Source of the DNA: Pseudomonadota bacterium
GTDB taxonomy: Bacteria; Pseudomonadota; Gammaproteobacteria; Burkholderiales; Burkholderiaceae_B
Direction of reading: 5' to 3'
Assembly: GCA_023440825.1 (NCBI GenBank)
Contig: JAEXRL010000026.1
Span: 155,324-219,323 of the forward strand
DNA: 64,000 bases
A program made the translations under genes and the position numbers. Positions within the stretch are counted from its first letter, which is position 1, and each line of letters begins with the position of its first letter. The notes under the pieces were generated by a model that did not search any database, had not been told where the DNA came from, and saw only the letters and a program-made list of their open reading frames with translations. This document shows positions 8,303-17,005 of this stretch, piece by piece.

Positions 8303-9976
8303 TTACTGCAGGTAGTAAACAGTGCCGCCAATATTGAGCGCTTGGCCGTTGTAGGAGCACGTGGCAGAGCCACCTGGCAGGGAGGTTCTTTGCACTTCTC
8401 GCCCATTCGCATCTCGGTACACAGCAGGCCCATAATCAAAGCGCATGGCGTCTGCGGAGCCTGACCACGTGAACCCAACCTCAAAGATGTAGTGACTGGA
8501 GCCTTGATAGGTCCTTTGCCATAGTTGGCCTTGCCCATTGGGGTTAAAGCTTAATCGACTCAAGCCTGTAGAGGTCGCAAACTGACCTTGGACCCGAGCA
8601 CAGCCATCTTGTTCATCGTATAGGGGAACTGATTGCGCCAGATCTAGAACAGCAAGTTCTGATTCGCTTGCCTGATCAAGTAAGGCCTGCTGTGCTTGTT
8701 CAACACTGGCTTTAAGGCCAGACATACCCATAGGGTCGACCTTATCCTGAGTAGAATTAAGTAGTGCCTGTTGCTCACTTTTTTTGGCCGTTTCCTGCAT
8801 AGTACGAGCGTTGACGTGACGCTCATATTCAAGCTTAGAAGCGACTGCTTGGCCCTCGAACCAGGCACAAGTGTTTTGTTGACCGGTGGGTGTAGTACAT
8901 TGATATACGCCCTCTAGCTCAACTATATCCGCACCTAATACATCGTGTAGCACCGTACCATCGCTCAGTGTAAGTTGTCCTGCCCCGTCTGGCTGATTGT
9001 CATTTAAGCGGCCTTCCCACTGCTTACCATCGGGCCATTGCAGTTTGCCTTCATGAGGTGTTGCACCCGTATAGTTTCCTTGGAATTGACGCCCATCCGG
9101 GAAGTGGGTGATGCTGTCGTCACTGAGCTTATCCCCTTGCCATTTGCCATCAATTACCCTTCCGTCTTCAAACTCCGGTACGCCTATAAAGCTACCATTT
9201 TCATCCACTTCGGCAGGATCTATGATGGCGATCTTGGATTCGTCTGCATACAGTTCTAGGCGACCGGTTCCGATAGGAGTATTGACTTGTCTAGGTCCAT
9301 ACCAGTGACTCTCAAGCTTATCGGATAGTGTGACAATAAGAGGCCCAAAAGCCTCTGACCAATTAAGCGCATGCACAGGTTTGGCTGCCTTATTGATACG
9401 CTGTGTGGCTTTGTCTTCGTGTAAAGATTTTGAGATATTGGTGCTCGTCATACCAATGTCGACGTAAATGACTGTAGATTGTCCGGGCATGATCTCTACC
9501 CACCTGTCACCTACGGGTTGCCCATCACGAAGAATCAGCAAATGGTAACGATCCGGAATCAGCAATAGATTTAAGTGCTGCCCTGATTGAATCGCAGGCG
9601 TAGTCTGGCGCTTAAAGCCCTCATGATTCTGTGCAGCAAGAAAATGAAAACTCCAGCCCGCTCTTTCAGACCAACCTCCTACGATAAGATGCAATTTCCC
9701 AAGCGGAACCGAGTCAGCCTCTAGAGTTGGGAACAGGGTGCTTGCCGCCTGAATGGGTGGGGAAAGCGTAAGTCTTGCATCAGCCTGATTGGAGGGCTCG
9801 GTAGATGTGAATGGCGTGTTTTGTTTTTGGGTTTCAGGAATGCTGATGCAGGCATAAAGGGTCGGAACAAGTGCTAGCGGCATAATAAGCCGACATATAC
9901 CTAAGACGGGGGATCGATAAGCGGATACCGAACCGCTACCACTCACAGTGCTTGTGTTGATATCCATCGCGCCCAT
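8303..9976 (-). CDS. MORN-repeat lipoprotein of unknown function
   Basis: The 557-residue protein has an N-terminal hydrophobic segment (ICRLIMPLALVPTLYAC) ending in a lipobox-like LYAC, so it is probably a lipoprotein attached at the Cys near residue 43. The middle contains MORN-like repeats (GRVIDGKWQGDKL, GRQFQGNYTG, GKQWEGRLNDNQPDGAG), the YxGxxxxGxxxG-type hairpins found in membrane-associated scaffold proteins. A short helical Gln/Ala segment follows (ASVEQAQQALLDQA), then a C-terminal beta-rich domain. AGGAAG lies eight bases before the ATG. It converges on the autotransporter but shows no operon link. The function is unknown; an envelope location is inferred from the signal. Confidence 0.75.
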   Translation of the reverse strand: MGAMDINTSTVSGSGSVSAYRSPVLGICRLIMPLALVPTLYACISIPETQKQNTPFTSTEPSNQADARLTLSPPIQAASTLFPTLEADSVPLGKLHLIVGGWSERAGWSFHFLAAQNHEGFKRQTTPAIQSGQHLNLLLIPDRYHLLILRDGQPVGDRWVEIMPGQSTVIYVDIGMTSTNISKSLHEDKATQRINKAAKPVHALNWSEAFGPLIVTLSDKLESHWYGPRQVNTPIGTGRLELYADESKIAIIDPAEVDENGSFIGVPEFEDGRVIDGKWQGDKLSDDSITHFPDGRQFQGNYTGATPHEGKLQWPDGKQWEGRLNDNQPDGAGQLTLSDGTVLHDVLGADIVELEGVYQCTTPTGQQNTCAWFEGQAVASKLEYERHVNARTMQETAKKSEQQALLNSTQDKVDPMGMSGLKASVEQAQQALLDQASESELAVLDLAQSVPLYDEQDGCARVQGQFATSTGLSRLSFNPNGQGQLWQRTYQGSSHYIFEVGFTWSGSADAMRFDYGPAVYRDANGREVQRTSLPGGSATCSYNGQALNIGGTVYYLQ

Positions 9977-10517
9977 GATTAGCTCTTCCTAGAATAATTT
10001 TTTTAATTTCGCCTAGCCTATACCAGTCACCTAGATATTGGCAAGTCATATAGCTGTTTATACGAGTATTTAAAATTAAGGCTGTATGAAAATGAATTTT
10101 TAAATGTGTTTTTAAAATAAAAAACTACATTTTTATTCATAAATGGTTTTTTTTGAAATTATGATATTTCAAGCTCTATTTTCTTATTTAGTAATGTCGC
10201 TAAATGCCATGCGGACCTTTTTTTAGCGCTAAAAGCTCAGTAGATAGTTCATAGCCTTTAGTCAGTAGTGCATGCCATGGCATTGCCAGCCATAATGCGT
10301 TGATGACTAGCCCAAGACTTGAGGCCAGTGCAGGTCTATTATTCCTAAGCTATTGATATAGGCTTGAGTCACTTGCCTAGGAATGCTACTTGGCTCATCA
10401 TTAACAGCGATCTCGATAGTCAGGGCGCTTGATAAAAAGAGCCAGCCATGTAGCCATAGCACAGACTATAGCGAGAGTATATTCAATACAGTATGCATTA
10501 ATGGAAGAAAACGAATA
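9977..10517. other. AT-rich intergenic region
   Basis: The region is very AT-rich between about 10,060 and 10,200, with runs of A and T, and I see no open frame with coding character and no RNA gene. It probably holds the divergent promoters of the MORN lipoprotein and the small secreted protein. An in-frame upstream extension of the latter (ATG at 10383) is not credible because it precedes a clear signal peptide. Confidence 0.5.
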
Positions 10518-10946
10518 ATGAAGAAAGCGCTTGTTGCAGCGATTGCGTTACCGCTATCACTCATAGTTACTCAACTGAACGCGGAAACGATAAGTTGTGT
10601 GCTGGAAAACAATAAGGTGGTGACGGCTAGTAATTTAACCAGTAATCCCGTATACAGTTATGGCACAGCAGGCAAAGTCGAGCTTTCCTTGCCCTCTAGC
10701 TCAGCCAATAGTCGTGTTTATAAGGGCTCTGAGATGTTTGCGGGCGGCGGCTCAAGCTACCTAGCCTTTACGAATGGGGCATACACCTATGCCCTTTATA
10801 ACGGCATTGGACGCGGTTGGGAGTTTGAGGGTTTGCGCGTTTACAAAAACGCTGAACTTATCATGGAAAAGCAGTGTAAGCAGTACGATAGCCTATTGTT
10901 CAATTACGATACTGTTCACGTGCCCGAAGGTGAACTACCAAATTAA
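10518..10946 (+). CDS. Small secreted protein of unknown function
   Basis: Starting at ATG 10518, the 142-residue product begins with a classic Sec signal peptide (MKKALVAAIALPLSLIVTQLNA, cleavage likely after LNA). The mature part of about 120 residues contains two cysteines (ISCVLE near the start and EKQCKQYD near the end) that could form a disulphide, and many Tyr/Gly residues (YAYALYNGIGRGWEFEGLRVY-like pattern). It resembles the small periplasmic proteins of unknown role common in proteobacteria. A terminator follows. No function can be assigned. Confidence 0.7.
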   Translation: MKKALVAAIALPLSLIVTQLNAETISCVLENNKVVTASNLTSNPVYSYGTAGKVELSLPSSSANSRVYKGSEMFAGGGSSYLAFTNGAYTYALYNGIGRGWEFEGLRVYKNAELIMEKQCKQYDSLLFNYDTVHVPEGELPN

Positions 10947-10965
10947 TTAGCAAATTTACCAGTGA

Positions 10966-10990
10966 GCCTAGCGCTGTTTGCTAGGCGTTT
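10966..10990 (+). terminator. Terminator after the small secreted protein
   Basis: GCCTAGC/GCTAGGC arms with a 7-base loop, followed by GTTTGTAT, lie 20 bases after the stop codon. Confidence 0.6.
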
Positions 10991-11106
10991 GTATATCTGA
11001 TGCAGTCCCGATTCTGCTATTTCAAATCTGGCATTGTATAAGGCTAAAACCAGTATAAACGCCGGCCCATTCAGGATGTGAGCGCTAGGGCGACGCTTGT
11101 TGGGGT

Positions 11107-11140
11107 GCCTGCAGGCAAGTTAAGGGCTTACGCTGCAGGC
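11107..11140. terminator. Hairpin downstream of the convergent beta-propeller gene
   Basis: GCCTGCAG/CTGCAGGC forms an 8-bp stem that extends inward through AAG/CTT. It lies 25 bases past the stop of the minus-strand gene ending at 11165. The plus-strand side is followed by GTTTGTTG, the minus-strand side has no U-tract. Confidence 0.4.
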
Positions 11141-11164
11141 GTTTGTTGCTAGTGTAAAACGGTA

Positions 11165-12445
11165 TTATTCGCCAACTATTTCGCTGACATCAATAATGTA
11201 CATTTGGCGAATGTTTTCGTGTACGGAATCGATACACACAAATTTGCCATCACGGCTCCAACGTGGGTGTAGGTCGCAGCGGTTTTCTTTACGTAAATCA
11301 GGATCAGTATAAAAACTGCCTAGGTCATAACGTACATCCTGCTCCATATCATATAAAAACAGAATGCGTTGATTGGTTTCTGAGTCAGGATAGGTATCGC
11401 TCAGTAGCCAGCGCTTGTTCACGGGAGAAAAGGTCATATGACCGTTTTCATCCAGTACCGAGGCGCCTACTATTTCCACAGCACCGTTGTCAGCATCGGT
11501 ATATAGGTGGTAATGGATGCTGCCGTTATGGGGACCCCAAACGATGATGCGATCGTCGTCACACCATAATGGGTGTGAGATTTGATATTCGGATTTTTCG
11601 TAATCAAAGGTGCCCACAGCGCTGGGATTAAAATCGTCGGCGAGCTGTGGTAAAGGGTGATCAGAACACTCCAGTAAACGCATGTCAGTGCCGTCTGGGT
11701 TGATGGTGATCAGTCTATGCAAGAAACATGTTTCGTCTTTAACGCGTTCTGTCCAACGGTGCAGGAACAAAATGCGTGAAGAGGATGGGTTGATTTCTAT
11801 ATGACTTACCCAGTGTATGGCTTTTTCCATGGAAGGCACATAGTGAAAGCTTTTTAGATCAGCATAGCTGACTAAAAGGCGATGCTCACCGGAGTTCAGA
11901 TCCAAGTAGCGTAAACCATCGGTGGCAGGTGCTAGCTTTAAGGGCGGCTGCGGCTCTGCATCGCAATAACCTATGGTCTCGTGGGTAATCCACAGACGTC
12001 GGTAATCCAGACTAATCGCAAACTGGCTATTCGGTGCCACAACATAGATAGGCAGATCCAAGTCGCGGCTGGTGCCGGTATCAATATTGAAAATACGCGA
12101 AGCAAACTCTGGATAGGGAGACTGCTTATTATTATTGCGGATGTTATAGATAATCTGACGACCAGGCAGGCCATCCAACCACTGCGATTGGCAACCCATT
12201 TGCCAATTCCAGGTAGTGGTGGTGTCCACGACAGTGAAAACATCTTGATTTTCTAAATCAAAAAAGCCTACTTCAGCTTCCATGTCTGCCCGTACATCGG
12301 CATCCATCATGGGAACCTGATTAGCGAGCAGATAGCGATCAGAGCGATCCCAGGTTGATTTATTGTAGTAACCAAAGAAGTGATGTTTTGGCCCTGTGCC
12401 AGCGCGACGTATGGGGCAGGGGCGTTTGATAATTTTTTCGGACAT
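11165..12445 (-). CDS. Beta-propeller (TolB/oligogalacturonate lyase-like fold) protein
   Basis: The 426-residue cytoplasmic-looking protein lacks a signal peptide. It shows repeated blade patterns ending in aromatic/Asp turns (HHFFGYYNKSTWDRSDRYLL, RIFNIDTGTSRDL, NRCDLHPRWSRDGKFVCID), as in TolB-type WD40-like propellers and oligogalacturonate lyase relatives. The catalytic set of the lyases cannot be confirmed. It is transcribed divergently from the LysR regulator gene and shares its 150-base promoter region, which carries the motif also found before the peptide-transport operon. It is therefore probably part of that regulon. The substrate is unknown. Confidence 0.6.
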   Translation of the reverse strand: MSEKIIKRPCPIRRAGTGPKHHFFGYYNKSTWDRSDRYLLANQVPMMDADVRADMEAEVGFFDLENQDVFTVVDTTTTWNWQMGCQSQWLDGLPGRQIIYNIRNNNKQSPYPEFASRIFNIDTGTSRDLDLPIYVVAPNSQFAISLDYRRLWITHETIGYCDAEPQPPLKLAPATDGLRYLDLNSGEHRLLVSYADLKSFHYVPSMEKAIHWVSHIEINPSSSRILFLHRWTERVKDETCFLHRLITINPDGTDMRLLECSDHPLPQLADDFNPSAVGTFDYEKSEYQISHPLWCDDDRIIVWGPHNGSIHYHLYTDADNGAVEIVGASVLDENGHMTFSPVNKRWLLSDTYPDSETNQRILFLYDMEQDVRYDLGSFYTDPDLRKENRCDLHPRWSRDGKFVCIDSVHENIRQMYIIDVSEIVGE

Positions 12446-12556
12446 GCAAAGAGTTCCTACTCGGATATAAGCTCATAAGAGGACGAGTTCAGCCGTCATG
12501 CAAGACTCAAGTTAGCATTCATAGGGTATGTCAACAAATTCTTTTTGTTGTACAAT

Positions 12557-12574
12557 CTATTCAATTTTGATATA
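12557..12574. promoter_or_regulatory. Putative LysR binding motif, copy 1
   Basis: The 18-base motif CTATTCAATTTTGATATA lies 22 bases before the LysR start. It matches 16 of 18 bases of a sequence at 20521-20538 ahead of the peptide-transport operon. The core TTCAA-N2-TTGA is a near palindrome, as expected for a LysR-type site. Confidence 0.55.
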
Positions 12575-12595
12575 GGATTTTTAGGTGACTCACTC

Positions 12596-13507
12596 ATGTC
12601 CAGACCGCTAAATTTTCAGCAAATACTGGCCTTTAAAGCGGTCATGGAGCTAGGTACTACGATACGCGCTGCCGAGTACCTCAATACAACCCAACCTTCT
12701 ATTAGTCGCCGGCTCAGCGAAATACAGTCCGCCACTGAACTGGAGCTTTTTGAGCTGCATCGCGGGCGTTTACGGCCAACCAGTGAAGCGAAGTTGTTGT
12801 ACAAAACCATACAAAAACACTTTGATGGTTTAGAGAGCATAGAAAATGTAATTGCCATCATGCGTAGGTCTGGGGTGGGAGTATTACGTTTGGGCAGTAC
12901 ACCCACTTTAGCCCTAGGTTTATTGCCTGCAGTAACGCAAGAGTTCTTGGGGCAATTTCCAGATGTGCACATAGAAGTACAGACCACTACTACGCAGCAG
13001 TTGGTGGATTATCTGCACCAAGATCTGATTGATGTTGCTTTTACTACAGGTAATCTTGAATCTGATTTTGATGCGGAGCGTGTGCATCAGTCGCAGGCTG
13101 TCTGTGTGCTGCCTATCGCTCACCCCTTAGCTGAGCGCCCACTGATTAAGCCCCATGATCTGGCCCAGGAACGTTTGCTATCGCTAAGCGATAATGATGA
13201 TTTCACGATACGCCTGCGTGGCATCATGCGCGATTTGGGCATAGAACCAGAGCGTACTATTGCAGCGACTTCCTCGATTACGATTTGTGCTTTAGTGGCA
13301 GAAGGAGCCGGCTTAGGGGTGGTCAATCCTTATGTGGCGCGTTCTTTTTCCGGACGGCTGGTCATTAAACCGTTTGAGCCTGCCTTAGATACATCGGTGT
13401 ATATGGCCACGCCTAATCGCAGTACTCCCTCATTGTTAGCGCGTCACTATATGGAATTACTACGAAAAAAAGGCGGCCCAGTTAACGGCACCGCCTTTGC
13501 GACCTGA
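12596..13507 (+). CDS. LysR-family transcriptional regulator
   Basis: The start at ATG 12596 (MSRPLNFQQILAFKAVME) is supported by AGGTGA eight bases before it; the frame extends upstream to 12545 without a ribosome site. The 303-residue protein has the LysR helix-turn-helix (GTTIRAAEYLNTTQPSISRRLSEIQ) and the two-lobed effector-binding domain (RLGSTPTLALGLLPAVTQEF, VAEGAGLGVVNPYVAR). It lies between the divergent beta-propeller gene and the convergent end of the peptide ABC operon. The shared motif upstream of both suggests it controls them and itself. The effector is unknown, possibly a peptide or amino acid. Confidence 0.85.
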   Translation: MSRPLNFQQILAFKAVMELGTTIRAAEYLNTTQPSISRRLSEIQSATELELFELHRGRLRPTSEAKLLYKTIQKHFDGLESIENVIAIMRRSGVGVLRLGSTPTLALGLLPAVTQEFLGQFPDVHIEVQTTTTQQLVDYLHQDLIDVAFTTGNLESDFDAERVHQSQAVCVLPIAHPLAERPLIKPHDLAQERLLSLSDNDDFTIRLRGIMRDLGIEPERTIAATSSITICALVAEGAGLGVVNPYVARSFSGRLVIKPFEPALDTSVYMATPNRSTPSLLARHYMELLRKKGGPVNGTAFAT

Positions 13508-13519
13508 TGGGACCAGCGT

Positions 13520-14416
13520 TTAATCCACTTTAGGATCCAGGGCATCACGCAAGCCATCACCGACTAGGTTAAAGGCTAACACAGTCAGGAAAATAGCCAG
13601 AGCAGGAAAGAGGGCAACATGGGGAGCCAAGACCATGTCGGCGCGCGCATCATTTAACATCGCTCCCCATTCAGGGGTAGGTGGCTGAGCCCCCATTCCT
13701 AGGAAAGAGAGACTGGCGGCGGTAATAATCGAGGTGCCAATGCGCATCGTGCCATACACCACAATCGGCGATATGGTGCTGGGCAAAATATGTTTGAAAA
13801 TAATTGTCCAGTCCGAAGCGCCAATACTACGCTCTGCTTCAATATAGGTCATGTGTTTGATGGACAAGGTATTACCACGTACCAAACGCGCAAACGCTGG
13901 CACACTAAACACCGCTACAGCAATAATGACGTTAATAATGCTGGAACCCAGTACGGCCACGACACCAATTGCTAGCAACATGCCAGGAAAAGCAAACAGC
14001 ACGTCTGACATACGCATAGTGATGCGGTCCCACCATCCTTCGTAATAGCCTGCCATCAGACCAAAAAAGGTACCTGCCATGGCGCCCAGCGCGACAGAAA
14101 CTAAGCCTGCAGACAAAGAGATGCGTGAACCCATTAGAATGCGGCTGAAAATGTCACGTCCAAGTGAATCCACACCAAACCAATGCTGCCACGAAGGGCC
14201 TTGATTCAAAGCATCATAATCAAAGTAGTTTTCGGCGTTATAGGGAACAATCCAAGGCGCTAAAACGGCCAGTACAACCAGAATAGCAATAAAAATGGCG
14301 GCAACAACAGCGAGTTTTTGCTGTTTGAATTTACGCCAGCACTCAGCCATAGGCGTCAGAATTTTTTCTTCTTCAGCACTATTGACCGCAGCATTGGTGA
14401 CTAAATTGGAGCTCAT
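13520..14416 (-). CDS. Peptide ABC transporter permease (DppC/GsiD type)
   Basis: The 298-residue inner-membrane protein has an N-terminal cytoplasmic segment, a first helix (LAVVAAIFIAILVVLAVLAPWIV), the OppC-type N-terminal domain and the BPD-transport core. The EAA loop reads EAERSIGASDWTIIFKHILP, the coupling helix that contacts the ATPase. It is the last gene of the operon and would form the membrane channel with the DppB-type partner just upstream (14 bases away). Import of oligopeptides or glutathione-like peptides is the family role; the exact substrate is not predictable. Confidence 0.9.
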   Translation of the reverse strand: MSSNLVTNAAVNSAEEEKILTPMAECWRKFKQQKLAVVAAIFIAILVVLAVLAPWIVPYNAENYFDYDALNQGPSWQHWFGVDSLGRDIFSRILMGSRISLSAGLVSVALGAMAGTFFGLMAGYYEGWWDRITMRMSDVLFAFPGMLLAIGVVAVLGSSIINVIIAVAVFSVPAFARLVRGNTLSIKHMTYIEAERSIGASDWTIIFKHILPSTISPIVVYGTMRIGTSIITAASLSFLGMGAQPPTPEWGAMLNDARADMVLAPHVALFPALAIFLTVLAFNLVGDGLRDALDPKVD

Positions 14417-14430
14417 GATGGGTCCTTTGC

Positions 14431-15351
14431 TTATTTCAGACGTATGGCTGGGTTAATCGCACCATAGAGTAAATCTACGACCAGATTGATCAGTAAAAAC
14501 TCTAGCGAAAAGAGCAGGATCAATCCTTGGATCACGGGATAGTCACGCATGTTGACCGAGTCAATCAACAGGCTACCGACGCCAGGCCAACTAAAAACCG
14601 CCTCAACAACAATCGAACCACCTAATAGTGTTCCAAACTGTAGTCCCATCATGGTGACGACGGGAATTAGTGCGTTACGTAGCACATGTTTATTAATCAC
14701 GCGCTCTTCGCTCAGGCCTTTGGCACGGGCTGTACGGACAAAGTCTTCTTTGATGACTTCAACGAAAGAAGCTCGCGTAAAACGCGCCATAATGGCGGCA
14801 ACACCCGCTCCTAGTGTGATGGAAGGCAAAATATAGTGTTGCCAACTGCTGGCACCTATAGAGGGCAACCACCCCAGGTACACTGCAAACAATTGGATCA
14901 ATACCATCCCTAATGCAAAAGAAGGGAAGGATATGCCGGATACGGCAATGGACATGCCTAGTCGATCTTGCCACTTATTACGCCATACGGCGGAAACAAT
15001 GCCGACCACTAGACCAAAAATAATAGCCCATGTCATGCTGGTGATAGTCAGCATCATGGTGGGGAAAAAACGTTCAGCAATCAGTTTGGAGACAGGCTGA
15101 TTGATACGTAAGGAAGTGCCTAAATCGCCTTGCAACAGATTGACGACATAATGCATAAATTGTTCAGGCAATGGCCTGTCCAATCCCATTTGGTGACGGA
15201 TAAGCTCAATGGTAGCACCGTCGGCGTCTGGGCCTGCCACAAGGGCAGCCGGATCACCGGGTAGTAAGTGAACAAACATGAAGACCGCCACCAATACAAG
15301 GATTAGGGTGGGGATCATGCCGAGAATGCGTTTAAGTGCGTAAATAAACAT
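14431..15351 (-). CDS. Peptide ABC transporter permease (DppB/GsiC type)
   Basis: The 306-residue membrane protein begins MFIYALKRILGMIPTLILVLVAVFMFVHLLPGDPA, written here in part only as the typical OppB N-terminus with the LPGDP motif. The EAA loop is RTARAKGLSEERVINKHVLR, and the C-terminus is a hydrophobic helix ending INPAIRLK. It pairs with the downstream DppC-type permease. A stem-loop lies between it and the binding-protein gene upstream. Confidence 0.9.
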   Translation of the reverse strand: MFIYALKRILGMIPTLILVLVAVFMFVHLLPGDPAALVAGPDADGATIELIRHQMGLDRPLPEQFMHYVVNLLQGDLGTSLRINQPVSKLIAERFFPTMMLTITSMTWAIIFGLVVGIVSAVWRNKWQDRLGMSIAVSGISFPSFALGMVLIQLFAVYLGWLPSIGASSWQHYILPSITLGAGVAAIMARFTRASFVEVIKEDFVRTARAKGLSEERVINKHVLRNALIPVVTMMGLQFGTLLGGSIVVEAVFSWPGVGSLLIDSVNMRDYPVIQGLILLFSLEFLLINLVVDLLYGAINPAIRLK

Positions 15352-15368
15352 GATGTGATGCGCAGGCT

Positions 15369-15389
15369 GGGAGGGGAGGCAACCCTCCC
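15369..15389 (-). promoter_or_regulatory. Intercistronic stem-loop between binding protein and permease genes
   Basis: GGGAGGG/CCCTCCC arms with a 7-base loop lie between the binding-protein stop (15416) and the permease start (15351). There is no U-tract. Such hairpins commonly protect the upstream message, giving more binding protein than permease; that role is inferred. Confidence 0.45.
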
Positions 15390-15415
15390 GTTAATATCAA
15401 ATTAATCTAGTTGCC

Positions 15416-16966
15416 TTATTGCAATTCGATTTCTGGGTAGTAGAAGTTGCCATCAGGCATAACGTACATACCTTTAAGCTTGTCGCTTTGGCCGTAAACA
15501 TGATCACGAGTGACCAGGAAAATCCACGGTGCGTCTGCCCATACTTGATCTTGAGCCAGTTTGTATTGCGCTGTTTTCTCTGCTTCGTCAGTGGTCAGCA
15601 AAGAAGCTTCGATCGCTTTGTCTACCAGCTCGTTAGAGTAGTAGGCATTGTTCTCAAAAGCAGGCACCCAAGAAGAGGTGGCCAATAAAGGACGCAATAC
15701 CCAATCCGCTTCGCCCGTGGACGATGCCCAGCCTATGTAGTACATACGGTTGCCTGCATCTTCTGGATTAGCTACCTGTTTGACACGAGCCACGCGTTGA
15801 CCAGCCTCTAGCACTTCAATAGAGGTTTTGACACCCACTTGCGCCAATTGCTGTTGCAGGAATTGCACCACTTTAGTCGCTGTGCCATCGTTATAGCCAG
15901 ACCATAGCGGTACGCTAAAGCCATTTGGATAGCCAGCCTCTTTTAGTAGTTCGCGTGCTTTAGCTGGGTCGTAGGGCCATGGGTCCATTTTTTGCGCGTA
16001 TTGTACGCCTTGCGGGATCACGCCTTCCATAGGACGCGCATAACCAGCGTAAGCCACCTTAGCAAGGGCTTCTTTGTTGACCGCATAGTTAAGCGCTTGA
16101 CGAACACGTATATCGTTAAACGGTTTAACTTGATAGTTCAAGGCCACATAAGTGTCAGAGACAGATGGGGTGGCGATGATTTCTATATTTTTGGCTTTCT
16201 CTAGCAGTTTGGCCTGCTCATAAGGGATGGGGTAAGCAAACTGCGCTTCGCCGGTTTGAATAACGGATGAGCGAGTGTTGTTGTCGGTGACAAAGCGGAA
16301 GGTTAAACCATCAACCTTAGGCCAGCCAGCACGCCAGTAGTGGTCAAATTTTTCCACTTTGACGTACTCGGATGGGCGCCACTCTAGGAATTTGAAGGGG
16401 CCAGTACCTACAGGATGCGAGGCAATATCTTTATTGCCATATTTTTCTAAGGCAGTAGGTGAAATAATCATGGCTGCGGCGTGTGACAAGGTGCTTAGGA
16501 AAGCTGAAAAGGGCTTCTCAAGCACGAAGTTAACCGTATAGTCATCAATAATATTGACTTCTTTGATGAGGCTAAACTGGCTCCAGCGCGACAGGCCATT
16601 AGACTTATCCAGTACGCGGTCAAAGGTGACCTTCACGGCATTGGCATTGAAGTCTGTGTCGTCATGAAATTTAACGCCCTGACGCAGCTTGATGGTGTAC
16701 ACCAAGCCGTCATCACTGACTGTGTAGTCTTCTGCGAGTACTTTTTGAATTTTTAGATTTTGATCGAACTCGAATAAGCCCTCATAAATCGACTTGCTGA
16801 CCGAACGCGTGATAGAGCTATTGGTGTTGTAGGGGTCGAGTGATTCAATGGCAGAGGAGATCGCCAAAGTCACTTGTTTATCGGCTGCCAAGCTTAAAGG
16901 GGCATACAAGGCTCCTACAGATAGCGCGGCGGCTAATAGAGCTGCTTTAGGTTTAAAGATTTTCAT
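15416..16966 (-). CDS. Periplasmic peptide-binding protein (family 5, GsiB/DppA-like)
   Basis: The 516-residue protein has a Sec signal peptide (AALLAAALSVGALYAPLSLA, cleaved before ADKQ) and the family 5 signature region (LAEDYTVSDDGLVYTIKLRQGVKFHD). Later segments (VGTGPFKFLEWRPSEYVKVE, IRVRQALNYAVNKEAL) are also typical of DppA/GsiB/NikA proteins. It captures the peptide substrate in the periplasm for the DppBC-type permeases downstream. The gene is the third in the operon; the ATPase precedes it by about 40 bases. Confidence 0.9.
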   Translation of the reverse strand: MKIFKPKAALLAAALSVGALYAPLSLAADKQVTLAISSAIESLDPYNTNSSITRSVSKSIYEGLFEFDQNLKIQKVLAEDYTVSDDGLVYTIKLRQGVKFHDDTDFNANAVKVTFDRVLDKSNGLSRWSQFSLIKEVNIIDDYTVNFVLEKPFSAFLSTLSHAAAMIISPTALEKYGNKDIASHPVGTGPFKFLEWRPSEYVKVEKFDHYWRAGWPKVDGLTFRFVTDNNTRSSVIQTGEAQFAYPIPYEQAKLLEKAKNIEIIATPSVSDTYVALNYQVKPFNDIRVRQALNYAVNKEALAKVAYAGYARPMEGVIPQGVQYAQKMDPWPYDPAKARELLKEAGYPNGFSVPLWSGYNDGTATKVVQFLQQQLAQVGVKTSIEVLEAGQRVARVKQVANPEDAGNRMYYIGWASSTGEADWVLRPLLATSSWVPAFENNAYYSNELVDKAIEASLLTTDEAEKTAQYKLAQDQVWADAPWIFLVTRDHVYGQSDKLKGMYVMPDGNFYYPEIELQ

Positions 16967-17005
16967 GGTTTCTTTACCTGCGATTGAAAGTGAAGGAAAT
17001 TGCGC

